38,503 bases of DNA from Arcicella rigui (GCF_034929435.1 NZ_JAYFUM010000034.1:1-38503), one strand, 5' to 3'. Positions 1-7,645 are shown, numbered from the stretch's first letter. The notes: generated by a model from the letters alone, not told the origin. Program-made: numbers and translations.

Positions 1-98
1 AGATAGTTATAGGTCTTTGTTAAATCGATTTGATACAACTCTTTCAAGTTGGATGGGATTTAACTTTATAGCTTTTATTATCATGGCAATTAAGAAAA

Positions 99-209
99 TT
101 AAAAAGTCAAGATGACTTCGTTATATATTAAATTATCTAGCATATCAACAATGAATAAATTGTTTTCTATTGGAATATAATATCTGACGTTTTCTATTTT
201 CTTTTTCAT
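99..209 (-). CDS. Possible 36-residue small protein, unknown
   Basis: A short open frame begins with ATG at 209, four bases beyond the stop of the interrupted gene at 214-216, and ends with TAA at 99-101. It reads MKKKIENVRYYIP and continues with mixed hydrophobic and acidic residues to ILTF. There is no membrane segment, signal or motif. The close spacing fits a translationally coupled small gene, but it could equally be decayed 3' sequence of the neighbouring gene. I do not recognise it. A further 25-codon frame at 7-84 on the same strand is too weak to list. Confidence 0.25.
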   Translation of the reverse strand: MKKKIENVRYYIPIENNLFIVDMLDNLIYNEVILTF

Positions 210-213
210 GGCT

Positions 214-540
214 TTATATGACTTTGATAAATTTAAAAAAACGACTATCAAGTGATGAAATCAATGTAATTAATTCAGCTTTTGCAAATGGCTGTCTTAT
301 ATCTAATATATTTTCTGAAGTAAACAAATTTGTTCTAAATGTTACATTTCCCCAAATCAACCCAAAGATTTCCTCTCCTTGTACCGTCAGTTGCTTGGTA
401 GTTTTGTCATATAATAGTCTTTGAAATACTTCTTTGACGTATGATTCTGTTACTGTACCTTTTCGAGCATCAAAGTAATATTCTAAGTCGGCTATGTCAT
501 TAATATTATATATATAACATCTGAATTGAGTATAACCCTC
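214..540 (-). pseudogene. 3' part of a gene split by a transposase element
   Basis: The minus strand stays open for 108 codons from the edge of the inverted repeat at 540 to a TAA at 214-216. It has no plausible ATG at its 5' end; the first in-frame stop upstream lies inside the repeat arm. The translation starts EGYTQFRCYIYNINDIADLE and looks like normal protein, with mixed secondary structure and balanced codon use. It contains IFGLIWGNV and ends FFKFIKVI. I infer that it is the C-terminal part of a protein whose N-terminus lies across the element, starting with GTG at 1311. I do not recognise the family. It could instead be a live gene using a non-standard start. Confidence 0.55.
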
Positions 541-610
541 GCTTGGCGTAGTGTTCTACACTACGTCAGAGTGAAAGCAATGTTACATTGCAAAAATGCA
601 ACGCATTTTA
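541..610 (+). repeat. Left inverted-repeat arm of the RAYT element
   Basis: This arm contains two nested hairpins: CGTAGTG/CACTACG around a five-base loop, and GCAATGT/ACATTGC around a single base. The inverse copy lies at 1208-1279. The hairpins are the probable recognition structures of the transposase. Confidence 0.75.
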
Positions 611-634
611 AGTTTGTCGAATTGCAAAACTTTA

Positions 635-1177
635 TTAAAGAAAATCTATTTCAATGAGGCTTCTCAATCCTGCATAATTTCTGGCACTACTGTATAACCA
701 ATCTTCTGGTTTTTCTACAAAACCTGCTCGCACTGGATTATTATGAATATAATCTAATTTTTGTTTGGTAAAATCTGCTTTGATACATGAAATAGCATGA
801 TTTTCATGCGTCCAAAATTGGTAAAAACTACTCCTCACATTACTCCTTGCGGCAAATTCAAAGCGTTTAAGCATCCAATCTTTACGGCTTTCTGGTTCTG
901 TTGCTATCGCCTTTAAAATTTGTGATGCCGTAAATTTCTTAAAATCTCTGATAACATTTGATAAATTAGCTTCCTTTGCCATTGTTAGCAAATGTACATG
1001 ATTGGTCATTATTACATAAGCATAGATTTGTAAGCCTTTTTCTTTTCTACAATAATCTAAGCTATTAATAATTATGTCTCGATGGTTTTTCCTGCTGAAA
1101 ACATCCACCCAATCAATTACTTGAAGTGTTAGGTAATAGAGACCAGACTGGTCATAGATTTGATAGCCTTGTGGCAT
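635..1177 (-). CDS. REP-associated tyrosine transposase (Y1_Tnp family)
   Basis: This 180-residue protein is a single-domain HUH transposase of the Y1/IS200-like class, in the RAYT subgroup. The HUH metal site is TNHVHLL, with histidines 60 and 62. The conserved YIHNNPVRAG block holds the probable nucleophile Tyr143, and WLYSSARNY follows near the C-terminus as is usual in RAYTs. Length fits the family, and the sequence appears intact from ATG to stop. RAYTs cleave and join single-stranded REP hairpins; the matching hairpin arms at 541-610 and 1208-1279 are the probable substrates. It is transcribed in the same direction as the genes it interrupts, so read-through expression is possible. There is no accessory tnpB-like gene. 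Confidence 0.9.
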   Translation of the reverse strand: MPQGYQIYDQSGLYYLTLQVIDWVDVFSRKNHRDIIINSLDYCRKEKGLQIYAYVIMTNHVHLLTMAKEANLSNVIRDFKKFTASQILKAIATEPESRKDWMLKRFEFAARSNVRSSFYQFWTHENHAISCIKADFTKQKLDYIHNNPVRAGFVEKPEDWLYSSARNYAGLRSLIEIDFL

Positions 1178-1207
1178 ATTCTTAAATAGTTTAGATTAAC
1201 AAACTTG

Positions 1208-1279
1208 TAAAATGTGTTGCATTTTTTGCAATGTAACATTGCTATACACTCTGACGTAGTGAAAAACACTAGGCCAAGC
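1208..1279 (-). repeat. Right inverted-repeat arm of the RAYT element
   Basis: Read on the minus strand this arm matches 541-610 almost base for base. It has one extra A in the A-run and TATA in place of AAA before the GCAATGT palindrome. The hairpin loop differs (TTTTT against TTCTA), and one hairpin base differs (CTAGTG against CGTAGTG). The small divergence suggests either a fairly recent insertion or selection by the transposase. Confidence 0.75.
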
Positions 1280-1311
1280 AATTTATTTTCTGTTAATTCA
1301 AAGGTACTCAC
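1280..1311 (-). pseudogene. 5' stub of the gene split by the RAYT element
   Basis: A GTG start at 1311 overlaps the TGA stop of the upstream lipoprotein gene as GTGA, a standard translational-coupling overlap. It reads MSTFELTENK before entering the inverted-repeat arm. The frame joins the open frame at 540 if one base of the element's terminal G/C pair is counted as target sequence. I infer that stub and 214-540 were one gene. The exact edges are ambiguous by a base, so the frame argument is suggestive only. Read onward as it stands, the stub gives a meaningless 60-residue frame running through the repeat. Confidence 0.45.
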
Positions 1312-2366
1312 AATGTAATAATCCTGTACTTAAATCTCACTTCTCCACTCACATTTTTGAAAGCATGATAATTACAAGTAAGATTTATTTTTGCCGTTAC
1401 CCAAAAAGCATTTTCGTTCATTTCGGGAATAATCTTTTTTTGTTCAGCAGGCTCAACTTTTAGTACTTCTATTGATTGTGAGCTAATTTCTATAAAGGGT
1501 TCTATGCTATCGTCGGTCAAGAAAATATCCCAGACACCTTTTTCTTTTTTCCCGTTTGTTAATGATGAGGCTACCAATTTATATAATTCATCAGCCGAAG
1601 GTTTTTGAGCGACATTGAGGGAATGTCTGATGGCTAAACGAATATTAGAAAGTTTGTATGGAAAAATGCCCGAATTGAATATCTGATAATTAAGCGGAAC
1701 ATTATCAGCACTTACAGCTCCAAAAGGCGTAGTTTCACTTTCATTGCTAATAATTTCTTCATTATCAATCTTTAATTTCAAATAACCATTTTCTCGTGCT
1801 TCGGCATCTTCGACCTTTATACTTACCGATTTGGTATTCAAACTATTGGTTTGCTGAGTGACAGTATAAGTGGCGTTTAAATCAAAATGTAATATTGGAT
1901 TTTTCTCCTTGGTAAAATAATACAATTTTGACCAATACTTGCCCTTGATTAATACAGCGTAACCACTCACCAACTGCTCATTCGTCAAATTGGTAACTTG
2001 GTATTTGGCTTGTCCGATTTTGGTGATACTAAAATTGGATAATAAATTATTTTTGGCATAATAGTCAATTTTAACCGTCTTTGTTTTGGTATAAGTACGA
2101 TTTTCTTTGTCAGTAGCCGTAACCGTAATTGAAAATGTGCCATCATCAGCATATTCATACTTGTACTCAGGTGTTTGGATAGCGACGAAGTTTGTGTTTT
2201 CAACCCCAAAATTGACCTCATATTTCTCGAAATCAATGCCCGTAGGACTGACACTCACTTTATAGTCATCAACAGTTACAGTAAAATCAAAGGTAGGCTC
2301 AACATCTTTGGGCTGACAAGCAACCAATAAAAAGAGGATAGATAGTAGGATTGGGGTAGCTTTCAT
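1308..2366 (-). CDS. Lipoprotein with PKD-like N-terminal domain
   Basis: The 352-residue product begins with a lipoprotein signal (KATPILLSILFLLVAC, lipid-bearing Cys17), so it should be anchored in the outer or inner membrane facing outward. Residues of roughly 25-105 look like a PKD/Ig-type beta-sandwich: YEYADDGTFSITVTATDKEN resembles the closing strands of PKD domains. The remaining 240 residues are beta-rich with no motif I recognise. The stop overlaps the GTG of the interrupted gene downstream, so the two were probably one operon. It may be a surface binding protein; the substrate is unknown. It appears intact, and the transposase insertion lies just beyond its stop codon. Confidence 0.75.
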   Translation of the reverse strand: MKATPILLSILFLLVACQPKDVEPTFDFTVTVDDYKVSVSPTGIDFEKYEVNFGVENTNFVAIQTPEYKYEYADDGTFSITVTATDKENRTYTKTKTVKIDYYAKNNLLSNFSITKIGQAKYQVTNLTNEQLVSGYAVLIKGKYWSKLYYFTKEKNPILHFDLNATYTVTQQTNSLNTKSVSIKVEDAEARENGYLKLKIDNEEIISNESETTPFGAVSADNVPLNYQIFNSGIFPYKLSNIRLAIRHSLNVAQKPSADELYKLVASSLTNGKKEKGVWDIFLTDDSIEPFIEISSQSIEVLKVEPAEQKKIIPEMNENAFWVTAKINLTCNYHAFKNVSGEVRFKYRIITL

Positions 2367-2455
2367 AGTAGTTGTAAATTTATGTTAATAATGGTAGTTC
2401 GAGGTAAAATCAGCACTTAATGATTTTATTTTGTAAATCCACGCAGTTGGGTCTT

Positions 2456-2902
2456 TCAATAATCATTATCAATACTTTGCATATCTATCTCCTCTTTAAA
2501 AGATAGATTTTCTGGTAATTTAAAACCATCAACCCAATAGCGTTCCTCCCAAATAGCACTTGTATCTTTTTTAGGAATAAAAGCTTCATACCAACCTCCA
2601 TCATTTATAGGATAAGCCTGTAATATTTCAATACTTGGATTCCCCATCCTTGTCCAAACCCTAAGATTATTACCAATTATTTCTTTAAGAATTAATTCGT
2701 GTCCTTTAAAGCTGACTTTAACTATAGTGCTATATGCAGCAGAAATATCTCTAATAAGCAAAATTTCATCTGGATATTTATTTTTATCCAATGATATAAA
2801 ATGGTAATAAGTATATGGAGTATCCCCATGTGCGTATTTACCTAATTTATATTCTTTATCAAGATAAATATAATGTATTTGTGATGGGCGTAATTTAATC
2901 AT
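2456..2902 (-). CDS. Hypothetical protein, 148 residues
   Basis: The protein starts MIKLRPSQIHYIYLDKEY and has no signal peptide or membrane segment, so it is probably cytoplasmic. It is rich in aromatic residues (HYIYLDKEYK, DTPYTYYHF, GGWYEAF, EERYWVDGFK) and looks all-beta, with an acidic C-terminus. I do not recognise a family. It lies 89 bases upstream of the PKD-like lipoprotein gene on the same strand, which could place both in one transcript. Its own upstream side is the 21-bp repeat region. Base and codon use resemble the neighbours. Confidence 0.6.
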   Translation of the reverse strand: MIKLRPSQIHYIYLDKEYKLGKYAHGDTPYTYYHFISLDKNKYPDEILLIRDISAAYSTIVKVSFKGHELILKEIIGNNLRVWTRMGNPSIEILQAYPINDGGWYEAFIPKKDTSAIWEERYWVDGFKLPENLSFKEEIDMQSIDNDY

Positions 2903-2967
2903 GGTGGTGAATTATTAATAAAACAAAACTGTGGTTGCGGATGTATCGCCCCTAAAAAGGTGGAATT

Positions 2968-3181
2968 GATTTTACTTTATGCTTATTAAATCTTACTTTA
3001 TTGTCATTACACATTACTGTATCCAATATTCATTTTACTTTATGCCCATTCAATTTTACTTTTTAATTTTTGAGTTTTACTTTATGAGCTTTACACTTTA
3101 CGGTATTCAAAAATCATTGTACTTTATGCCTATTCAATCTCACTTTTTGACCATTCCATTTTACTCAAATTTAATCTTGTA
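2968..3181. repeat. Degenerate tandem repeat, about 21-bp period, about 10 units
   Basis: Reading the plus strand, the word TTTACTTTATG or a close variant recurs at nearly constant spacing of 20-22 bases. Unit bodies include TTTACTTTATGCCCATTCAAT, TTTACTTTATGAGCTTTACAC and TGTACTTTATGCCTATTCAAT. About ten units occur between the hypothetical gene at 2902 and the stop of the lipoprotein gene at 3161, and the last unit overlaps that gene's 3' end. Because 21 is a multiple of three, one plus-strand frame stays open over 2979-3182 with a seven-residue period (FYFMPIQ-like). I take that frame as a by-product and not a gene. The spacing equals two turns of DNA. Confidence 0.7.
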
Positions 3182-3988
3182 AAACTTTGTCGTCGTTTCA
3201 AAAGTACCTTCATCCGCAATTACTTTTGCCTTTATCACGACACTTGTGTCATCTATCCATTTAAGGGCAACAGGTGCCCAGTTTCCTCCTTGTATGATAA
3301 ACTTATTTTTATACTTCCCGTCTTTTATTTCTAACATCTCTAAACCATTGATGTTATAGCCTGACTCTAAATCTTCACAAATTGCCAGTACTTTCTGTTT
3401 ACTCGGTGAAATGTAGGTTTCGCCTATGGTATATACCTCCTCTCCGTTTGCTTTATTTACCAGTAAAAATGCCACTCCTTCATAGTAATGGATTCTTAAC
3501 AAATAACTATTGATGTTACTGAAAAAGTGCTGATAGCAATACGCAATATCATTGTCGTTACCCTTATTTCTATTTGTTAAGATTTTCGCTTCACCATTGT
3601 CTAATGGTAAAATCAAATTTCTATCTTCTCTTTTAAAGTACTTAGCTTCTGCTGTTTTGGCTAAATACTTTTCTAAGGCCTTACCTGCTTCATAGTAGTT
3701 ATCATATTGATTAAAGATGCTTTCTCTAACTTTGGCATCTTGGTACAAATCAGATACTTCTACGCTATCAATAGTTTCAACAATTAATTTATAGTTTGGA
3801 AATACAAACGTTGTATCACTTAAATTAAGGATTGTATCTATTCTTTCTTTCGGAATCTCAACTGCTTTTCCACCTACTTTCAGCGTATCAAGTTTTTTGA
3901 CTTTTTCTTTTTCTTCGTCTTTATTAGTGGATGTACTACAAGCGATAATCAAACTTGCTAATACAAAAAAAGGAATTAAAGTTTTCAT
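3161..3988 (-). CDS. Lipoprotein of unknown function, 275 residues
   Basis: The N-terminus MKTLIPFFVLASLIIAC is a lipoprotein signal with lipid-bearing Cys17, followed by a Ser/Thr and Lys/Glu-rich linker (STSTNKDEEKEKVKK), then a domain beginning LDTLKVGGKAVEIP. The mature part is mixed alpha/beta with no cysteines for disulfides apart from scattered ones, and no catalytic motif that I can identify. The C-terminal half (NKANGEEVYTIGE, KVLAICEDLESGYNINGLE) resembles beta-propeller or beta-sheet repeats but not clearly enough to name. It is transcribed away from the 26-bp inverted repeat and ends inside the 21-bp repeat tract. Confidence 0.65.
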   Translation of the reverse strand: MKTLIPFFVLASLIIACSTSTNKDEEKEKVKKLDTLKVGGKAVEIPKERIDTILNLSDTTFVFPNYKLIVETIDSVEVSDLYQDAKVRESIFNQYDNYYEAGKALEKYLAKTAEAKYFKREDRNLILPLDNGEAKILTNRNKGNDNDIAYCYQHFFSNINSYLLRIHYYEGVAFLLVNKANGEEVYTIGETYISPSKQKVLAICEDLESGYNINGLEMLEIKDGKYKNKFIIQGGNWAPVALKWIDDTSVVIKAKVIADEGTFETTTKFYKIKFE

Positions 3989-4424
3989 GTAAGGATTAAT
4001 TAATATTTACTATAAAGAAATACCTATCAGTAGCACGAGTTTCCAACTCGTAAAGGGCTTTTACGAGTTGGAAACTCGTGCTACTAACTGAAGAGTTACT
4101 ATATTTTATTAGCTTATCAATTCTTTTAATAATTAGCCTTTTGCCCTATAACAAAGAAAGCCTCATCAACAACACGAAAGCTAAAGAATAGTTTTAGGTG
4201 TTGAATTCGTGCTGCAAAACCTAAACAGAAGCCTTGCACAAACATAAAAAAAAGATTGAAGGATTGGAAAAAAGAAATCAGAAATTGTAGATTAAATTAT
4301 TAAACGGAGTAAATTACTACTGGTTCATTTTCAATTTTTGTAAAATCATAAAACGTATAATTCAAATAATATTAAGAAATAATAACTTAGTAAAAAATCG
4401 CCTGCAACATAATAAAACAAGCTT
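3989..4424. other. Intergenic region between divergent genes
   Basis: A 436-base AT-rich gap separates the lipoprotein gene (minus) from the LRR lipoprotein gene (plus). It contains the long inverted repeat at 4029-4085. I found no convincing open frame on either strand and no clear TAnnTTTG promoter box, although both flanking genes need a promoter here. Confidence 0.6.
4029..4085. repeat. Perfect 26-bp inverted repeat, 5-base loop
   Basis: The left arm 4029-4054 (AGTAGCACGAGTTTCCAACT, then CGTAAA) is the exact reverse complement of the right arm 4060-4085, around the loop GGGCT. Each arm itself contains an inner inverted pair, ACGAGTT and AACTCGT, so the structure can also fold as a cruciform of smaller hairpins. 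It has no T-run, so it is not a normal terminator. It resembles a REP- or MITE-type palindrome and may be a substrate for a transposase elsewhere in the genome. Confidence 0.85.
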
Positions 4425-5318
4425 ATGAAGAAGTTTTTACTATTGGTCTTAATAGCAGTAACTGTAATTGCATGTAAAACCGATGAGCCTATCATTACAG
4501 GACTCGACCAAAATTTCGAAAAATATTTAGTCGATAATAAAATTGACAAAGATGGTATCGTCAATGGTAAAATGAGTTCCTCAGATGCCATTGGAGTTGA
4601 AAGCCTATCCCTACAACGCTTAGAAATAAATAGTCTTCGTGGCATTGAAAAATTCCAGGATTTAGTTCATTTACAATGTCATCAAAATAATTTATCCACA
4701 TTAGATTTGAGTAACAATACAAAGCTTGAAGATGTAGATTGTGAATTAAATCAACTTAGAATCTTAGATTTGGGTGTAAACAACAAGATTAAGTATATAA
4801 ATTGTTATGCTAATCTCCTTAAATACTTAGATGTTAGCCAATTAAAGAGTTTGCAGCTATTAAATTGTTCGAATAATCAACTACAACAAATAAATATTGG
4901 ACAAAACGTACAATTCATAGACTTACGTTGTAGCCGCAATCAACTACAAAATGTTGATATTAGCCAATGCCCAAATCTTATTTCTTTAGAATGTTCAGAA
5001 AACAAACTTCAAAGTATTGATGTAAGACAAAACAGCAAGATGAAAGATTTGGTTTGTTCAAGCAATCAACTTAAAGTAATAGACATAACTAAAAACCCTG
5101 AAATTGACATCTTACATATATCTGACAATCAATTAATTAATCTTGATTTAAGGAGTCAAACTAATCTCAAAAGTTTTTCAAGTACCAAGAATCAAATTAA
5201 AACGATATGCGTAAATAATGTTGAAAAAGCAATTGAAAATACTAAAACGGCATATTATACAGGTCTAATTTATCATTGGGAAATAGACCCCAGTACCAGC
5301 TTTTCTTTATGCAAATAA
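4425..5318 (+). CDS. Leucine-rich-repeat lipoprotein
   Basis: The 297-residue product starts with the lipoprotein signal KKFLLLVLIAVTVIAC (Cys17). From about residue 80 to 275 it is a solenoid of roughly nine LRR units of 20-23 residues. Typical units read LVHLQCHQNNLSTLDLSNNT and LQLLNCSNNQLQQINIG. The positions before the NxL step often hold cysteine (LNCSNN, LRCSRN, LECSEN, LVCSSN), a pattern common in secreted Bacteroidota LRR proteins. These usually bind proteins or surfaces. There is no C-terminal sorting domain, so anchoring depends on the lipid. The gene stands alone, with divergent and convergent neighbours. Confidence 0.85.
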   Translation: MKKFLLLVLIAVTVIACKTDEPIITGLDQNFEKYLVDNKIDKDGIVNGKMSSSDAIGVESLSLQRLEINSLRGIEKFQDLVHLQCHQNNLSTLDLSNNTKLEDVDCELNQLRILDLGVNNKIKYINCYANLLKYLDVSQLKSLQLLNCSNNQLQQINIGQNVQFIDLRCSRNQLQNVDISQCPNLISLECSENKLQSIDVRQNSKMKDLVCSSNQLKVIDITKNPEIDILHISDNQLINLDLRSQTNLKSFSSTKNQIKTICVNNVEKAIENTKTAYYTGLIYHWEIDPSTSFSLCK

Positions 5319-5363
5319 ATAGCGATACTAAAGCCTATTCAACCTAAAACTGGTTTTATCGCT

Positions 5364-6281
5364 CTAAAACAAACTCAAAAACTTTTTAGGTACTGCTGTT
5401 TCAAAATACATTTCTTCATCGGTAATGGGGTGAACAAAAGAAAGTACCCAAGCGTGAAGCCCGAGGCGACCAATTGGGTCGGTTTTAGCTCCGTACTTTT
5501 CATCACCAACAATTGGATGTCCGATGTCTTTCATGTGTACTCTAATCTGATTTTTTCGTCCAGTTTCCAGATTTACTTTTACCAAAGTATTTGTTTCAGT
5601 AGCATCCAAAACATCGTAATGCGTGATGGCTTCTCTACCCAAATCTGGATTAGATGTAGAATACACCGTTAGGGCTTTACTCTCTACCAAATAAGAGCGA
5701 ATTGTTCCCAATGGATATTCTATACTTCCTTCTGTAACAGCCAAATAAGTACGTTGTTGAATAGTTTCGTTCCAAGATTCTTGCAAAAGTTTTTGTACTT
5801 TTTCGCTTTTAGCAAACATCATCAAGCCAGAAGTTTCACGGTCGAGGCGATGCACCACAAAAATCCTATTGGCTGGGTCTTGTTTCTTTACGTGGTCGCT
5901 GAGAGTACTGTAAGCGTTGTACATTTTTTGTTTTTCGGTAGCAATCGACAAAAAGCCTTCTTGTTTTTCGATAACAATCAAATATTGGTCTTCATAAATA
6001 ATCGTCAAACCACGATACTTTTGTATTTCTGGAGCTTTTGAACTCTTGATATTGACTTTTTGTCCAACTTTCAAAACATGATTATACTGCGTCACTACTT
6101 TGTTATCGACCAAAACTTGCTTATCTCTCAAATAAGATTTGATGTTATGGCGACTTTTGTTGGGCATTTTATTCAACAGAAAAGTAAATAGTTCGGCAGG
6201 CTCATTTACCTCAAAAAATACTTCCGTTTTTTTGGGGTCTTTGATTGTATTGGTTTTTGCTTTTTTATCAATATCTTTCAT
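5364..6281 (-). CDS. RluA-family 23S rRNA/tRNA pseudouridine synthase
   Basis: This enzyme converts specific uridines in rRNA or tRNA to pseudouridine. An S4 RNA-binding domain covers roughly residues 28-80. The RluA catalytic domain follows, with the signature HRLDRETSG at 144-152; Asp147 is the catalytic residue. GRKNQIRVHMKDIGHPIVGD and GLHAW complete the family motifs. At 305 residues it is of normal length, with a charged, lysine-rich first 20 residues. Whether it is RluC, RluD or another RluA type cannot be decided by eye. It converges with the LRR gene (45-base gap) and has a promoter-like -7 box 69-76 bases upstream. Confidence 0.92.
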   Translation of the reverse strand: MKDIDKKAKTNTIKDPKKTEVFFEVNEPAELFTFLLNKMPNKSRHNIKSYLRDKQVLVDNKVVTQYNHVLKVGQKVNIKSSKAPEIQKYRGLTIIYEDQYLIVIEKQEGFLSIATEKQKMYNAYSTLSDHVKKQDPANRIFVVHRLDRETSGLMMFAKSEKVQKLLQESWNETIQQRTYLAVTEGSIEYPLGTIRSYLVESKALTVYSTSNPDLGREAITHYDVLDATETNTLVKVNLETGRKNQIRVHMKDIGHPIVGDEKYGAKTDPIGRLGLHAWVLSFVHPITDEEMYFETAVPKKFLSLF

Positions 6282-6685
6282 TATTATTTATTTTAATTTA
6301 AGCCCAAAGTTTCATCAAGTTATTAAGTACTTGAGTCTTTTAGGAAATACAAAGGTAGGAAAAACATCGGAGCTTTATAGGAATTCCGTTTTCAGCTTCT
6401 TGATGATTTAAGTCTTGCTTTTTTACAATTGAATCTTTCCGGATTCAATTTTCGTATTTAATCTACGATAATAATTATGTAATTTCGTAGCATATTTTCA
6501 TGAAAGTACCTCTCAAAACTTTGTAAGGAACTTCAGCTTTTGTAACTTTATGTGTTAGTTAGATTATGTCGGACACATATTAAAAACAGATAGAGTATTC
6601 TAAAAACAGCAATGTATGCTGGTAAATGCTTGATTTTTAGCATAAATATCTATTATTGGGTGCAACTCTGTAACCTTTTTTCAAT
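6282..6685. other. Intergenic region between divergent genes
   Basis: This gap of 404 bases separates the pseudouridine synthase (minus) from the VWA protein (plus). It holds a minus-strand TACCTTTG box (6350-6357) and a hairpin at 6427-6450 (AATTGAATC, six-base loop, GATTCAATT). I see no gene in it. Confidence 0.6.
6350..6357 (-). promoter_or_regulatory. Candidate -7 box for the pseudouridine synthase gene
   Basis: On the minus strand this reads TACCTTTG, a full match to the Bacteroidota -7 consensus TAnnTTTG. It lies 69-76 bases before the start codon. No TTTG -33 box is apparent at the expected distance, so this is a half-site prediction. Confidence 0.4.
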
Positions 6686-7645
6686 ATGAATTTAACTTCT
6701 GACCTTGGGCAAACAGAGCAATGGTTTATCGCTTTTTTCTTCATTTTGTACTTGATATATCTTGGAAGAATTTTTTGGATTGCTAAAAAACTAAGAACAA
6801 CTGCTCGCTCAAGTATTTTAAAGTTTTTTCTAAGGTCGGCATATTTTAGCTTGATGTTATTAGCTTTGTTGAATCCTTCTTTTGGTGAATTATCAAAAAC
6901 AGAAAAAGCTGATAGTCGTGATATTTTTTGGGTAGTAGATATTTCAAAATCAATGGATGCTACTGACATTCAACCCAGTAGAATTGAAAAGGCAAAATTT
7001 GAAATTGACCGTTATTTGAATCATTTTCCGTTTGATAGAATAGGAATTATTGCGTTTTCAGAGCATCCATTTTTGCTTTCACCACTTACGTATGATAGAA
7101 ATGCGATTCAATTGTTTATTCCTAAAATCAATACTGGCTTGCTCAGTGAAGGAGGTTCGCAAATAAATGCTTCTTTGGAAATGGCTTTTAAAAGATTACA
7201 AAAAGCTAAAGCAAAGAACAGGTCGAAAGTAATTGTACTAATAAGCGATGGCGAATTTTCTGACGAGTATGACCATAACTTAATTGATCAAATCAGAGCA
7301 AGTGGCATCAATTTTTTCACGGTGGGAATAGGTACGGAAAAAGGAAGTACTATCAAAGATGGTACGGGTTTAGTAAAAGATTCGGAAGGAAATATCGTTC
7401 TGACTAAGCTGAATAATAGTGTACTGAAAAAAATTACGGCTGAAGCAAAAGGAAAATACTTTGAAATTAACAGTATTGCCAATAGTTTGTCGGATATGAT
7501 GACAGAGATGAATCAAATCAAAAGGACGTATTCGAGTAGCCAAGAGATGAATGTTGCTACAAATAAATATTTTTATTTTCTAATCATTGCATTATTTTTG
7601 CTTACAATTGATGTATTCTTCACTGTAAGGACATTTCAATTATAA
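6686..7645 (+). CDS. VWA-domain membrane protein, BatB/BatA-like
   Basis: The 319-residue protein has two N-terminal membrane segments (about 13-32 and 49-66), a von Willebrand A domain (about 78-270) and a C-terminal membrane segment (about 296-314). This is the layout of the Bat (Bacteroides aerotolerance) proteins BatA and BatB. The metal-ion adhesion site is DISKSMD (Asp85, Ser87, Ser89), with the second Thr in SPLTYD and the Asp in LISDGEFSD. Bat proteins form a membrane complex, often linked to stress or MoxR ATPases, of undefined biochemistry. The next gene is a BatC-like TPR protein, which supports the call. No batA, batD, batE or moxR gene lies beside it. BatB is favoured over BatA because a BatC follows. 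Confidence 0.85.
   Translation: MNLTSDLGQTEQWFIAFFFILYLIYLGRIFWIAKKLRTTARSSILKFFLRSAYFSLMLLALLNPSFGELSKTEKADSRDIFWVVDISKSMDATDIQPSRIEKAKFEIDRYLNHFPFDRIGIIAFSEHPFLLSPLTYDRNAIQLFIPKINTGLLSEGGSQINASLEMAFKRLQKAKAKNRSKVIVLISDGEFSDEYDHNLIDQIRASGINFFTVGIGTEKGSTIKDGTGLVKDSEGNIVLTKLNNSVLKKITAEAKGKYFEINSIANSLSDMMTEMNQIKRTYSSSQEMNVATNKYFYFLIIALFLLTIDVFFTVRTFQL

Larger units (their letters stand above)
541..1279. mobile_element. REP/RAYT-type element with about 70-bp inverted repeats
   Basis: The transposase gene at 635-1177 is bracketed by near-identical inverted arms at 541-610 and 1208-1279. Both arms, read inward, run GCTTGGC, a hairpin of the form TAGTG...CACTA, then CGTCAGAGTG, then the palindrome GCAATGTTACATTGC and ATGCAAC-CATTTTA. 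They differ by a handful of substitutions and two one-base gaps. Paired imperfect palindromes beside a single Y1 transposase are the known arrangement of REP sequences and their RAYT genes. No target duplication is visible, as expected for single-strand HUH chemistry. The element sits between the last codon of the lipoprotein gene at 1308 and the truncated frame at 214-540. Confidence 0.75.

Noticed and set aside
218..424. 68-codon plus-strand open frame
   Set aside because: It is the antisense of the protein-like minus-strand frame 214-540 and has no independent features.
541..1279. CRISPR-like repeat arrangement
   Set aside because: The arms are inverted, only two in number and flank a transposase, so they are element ends and not direct repeats.
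1129..1311. 60-codon minus-strand frame starting GTG at 1311
   Set aside because: Only the first ten codons are outside the repeat arm; the rest translates the inverted repeat and the transposase 5' end in the wrong frame. Treated as the stub of a split gene.
4160..4225. Possible decayed copy of the 26-bp hairpin (GTTTTAGGT...ACCTAAAC and AACACGAA words)
   Set aside because: Only seven- to eight-base matches, not above chance for this composition.
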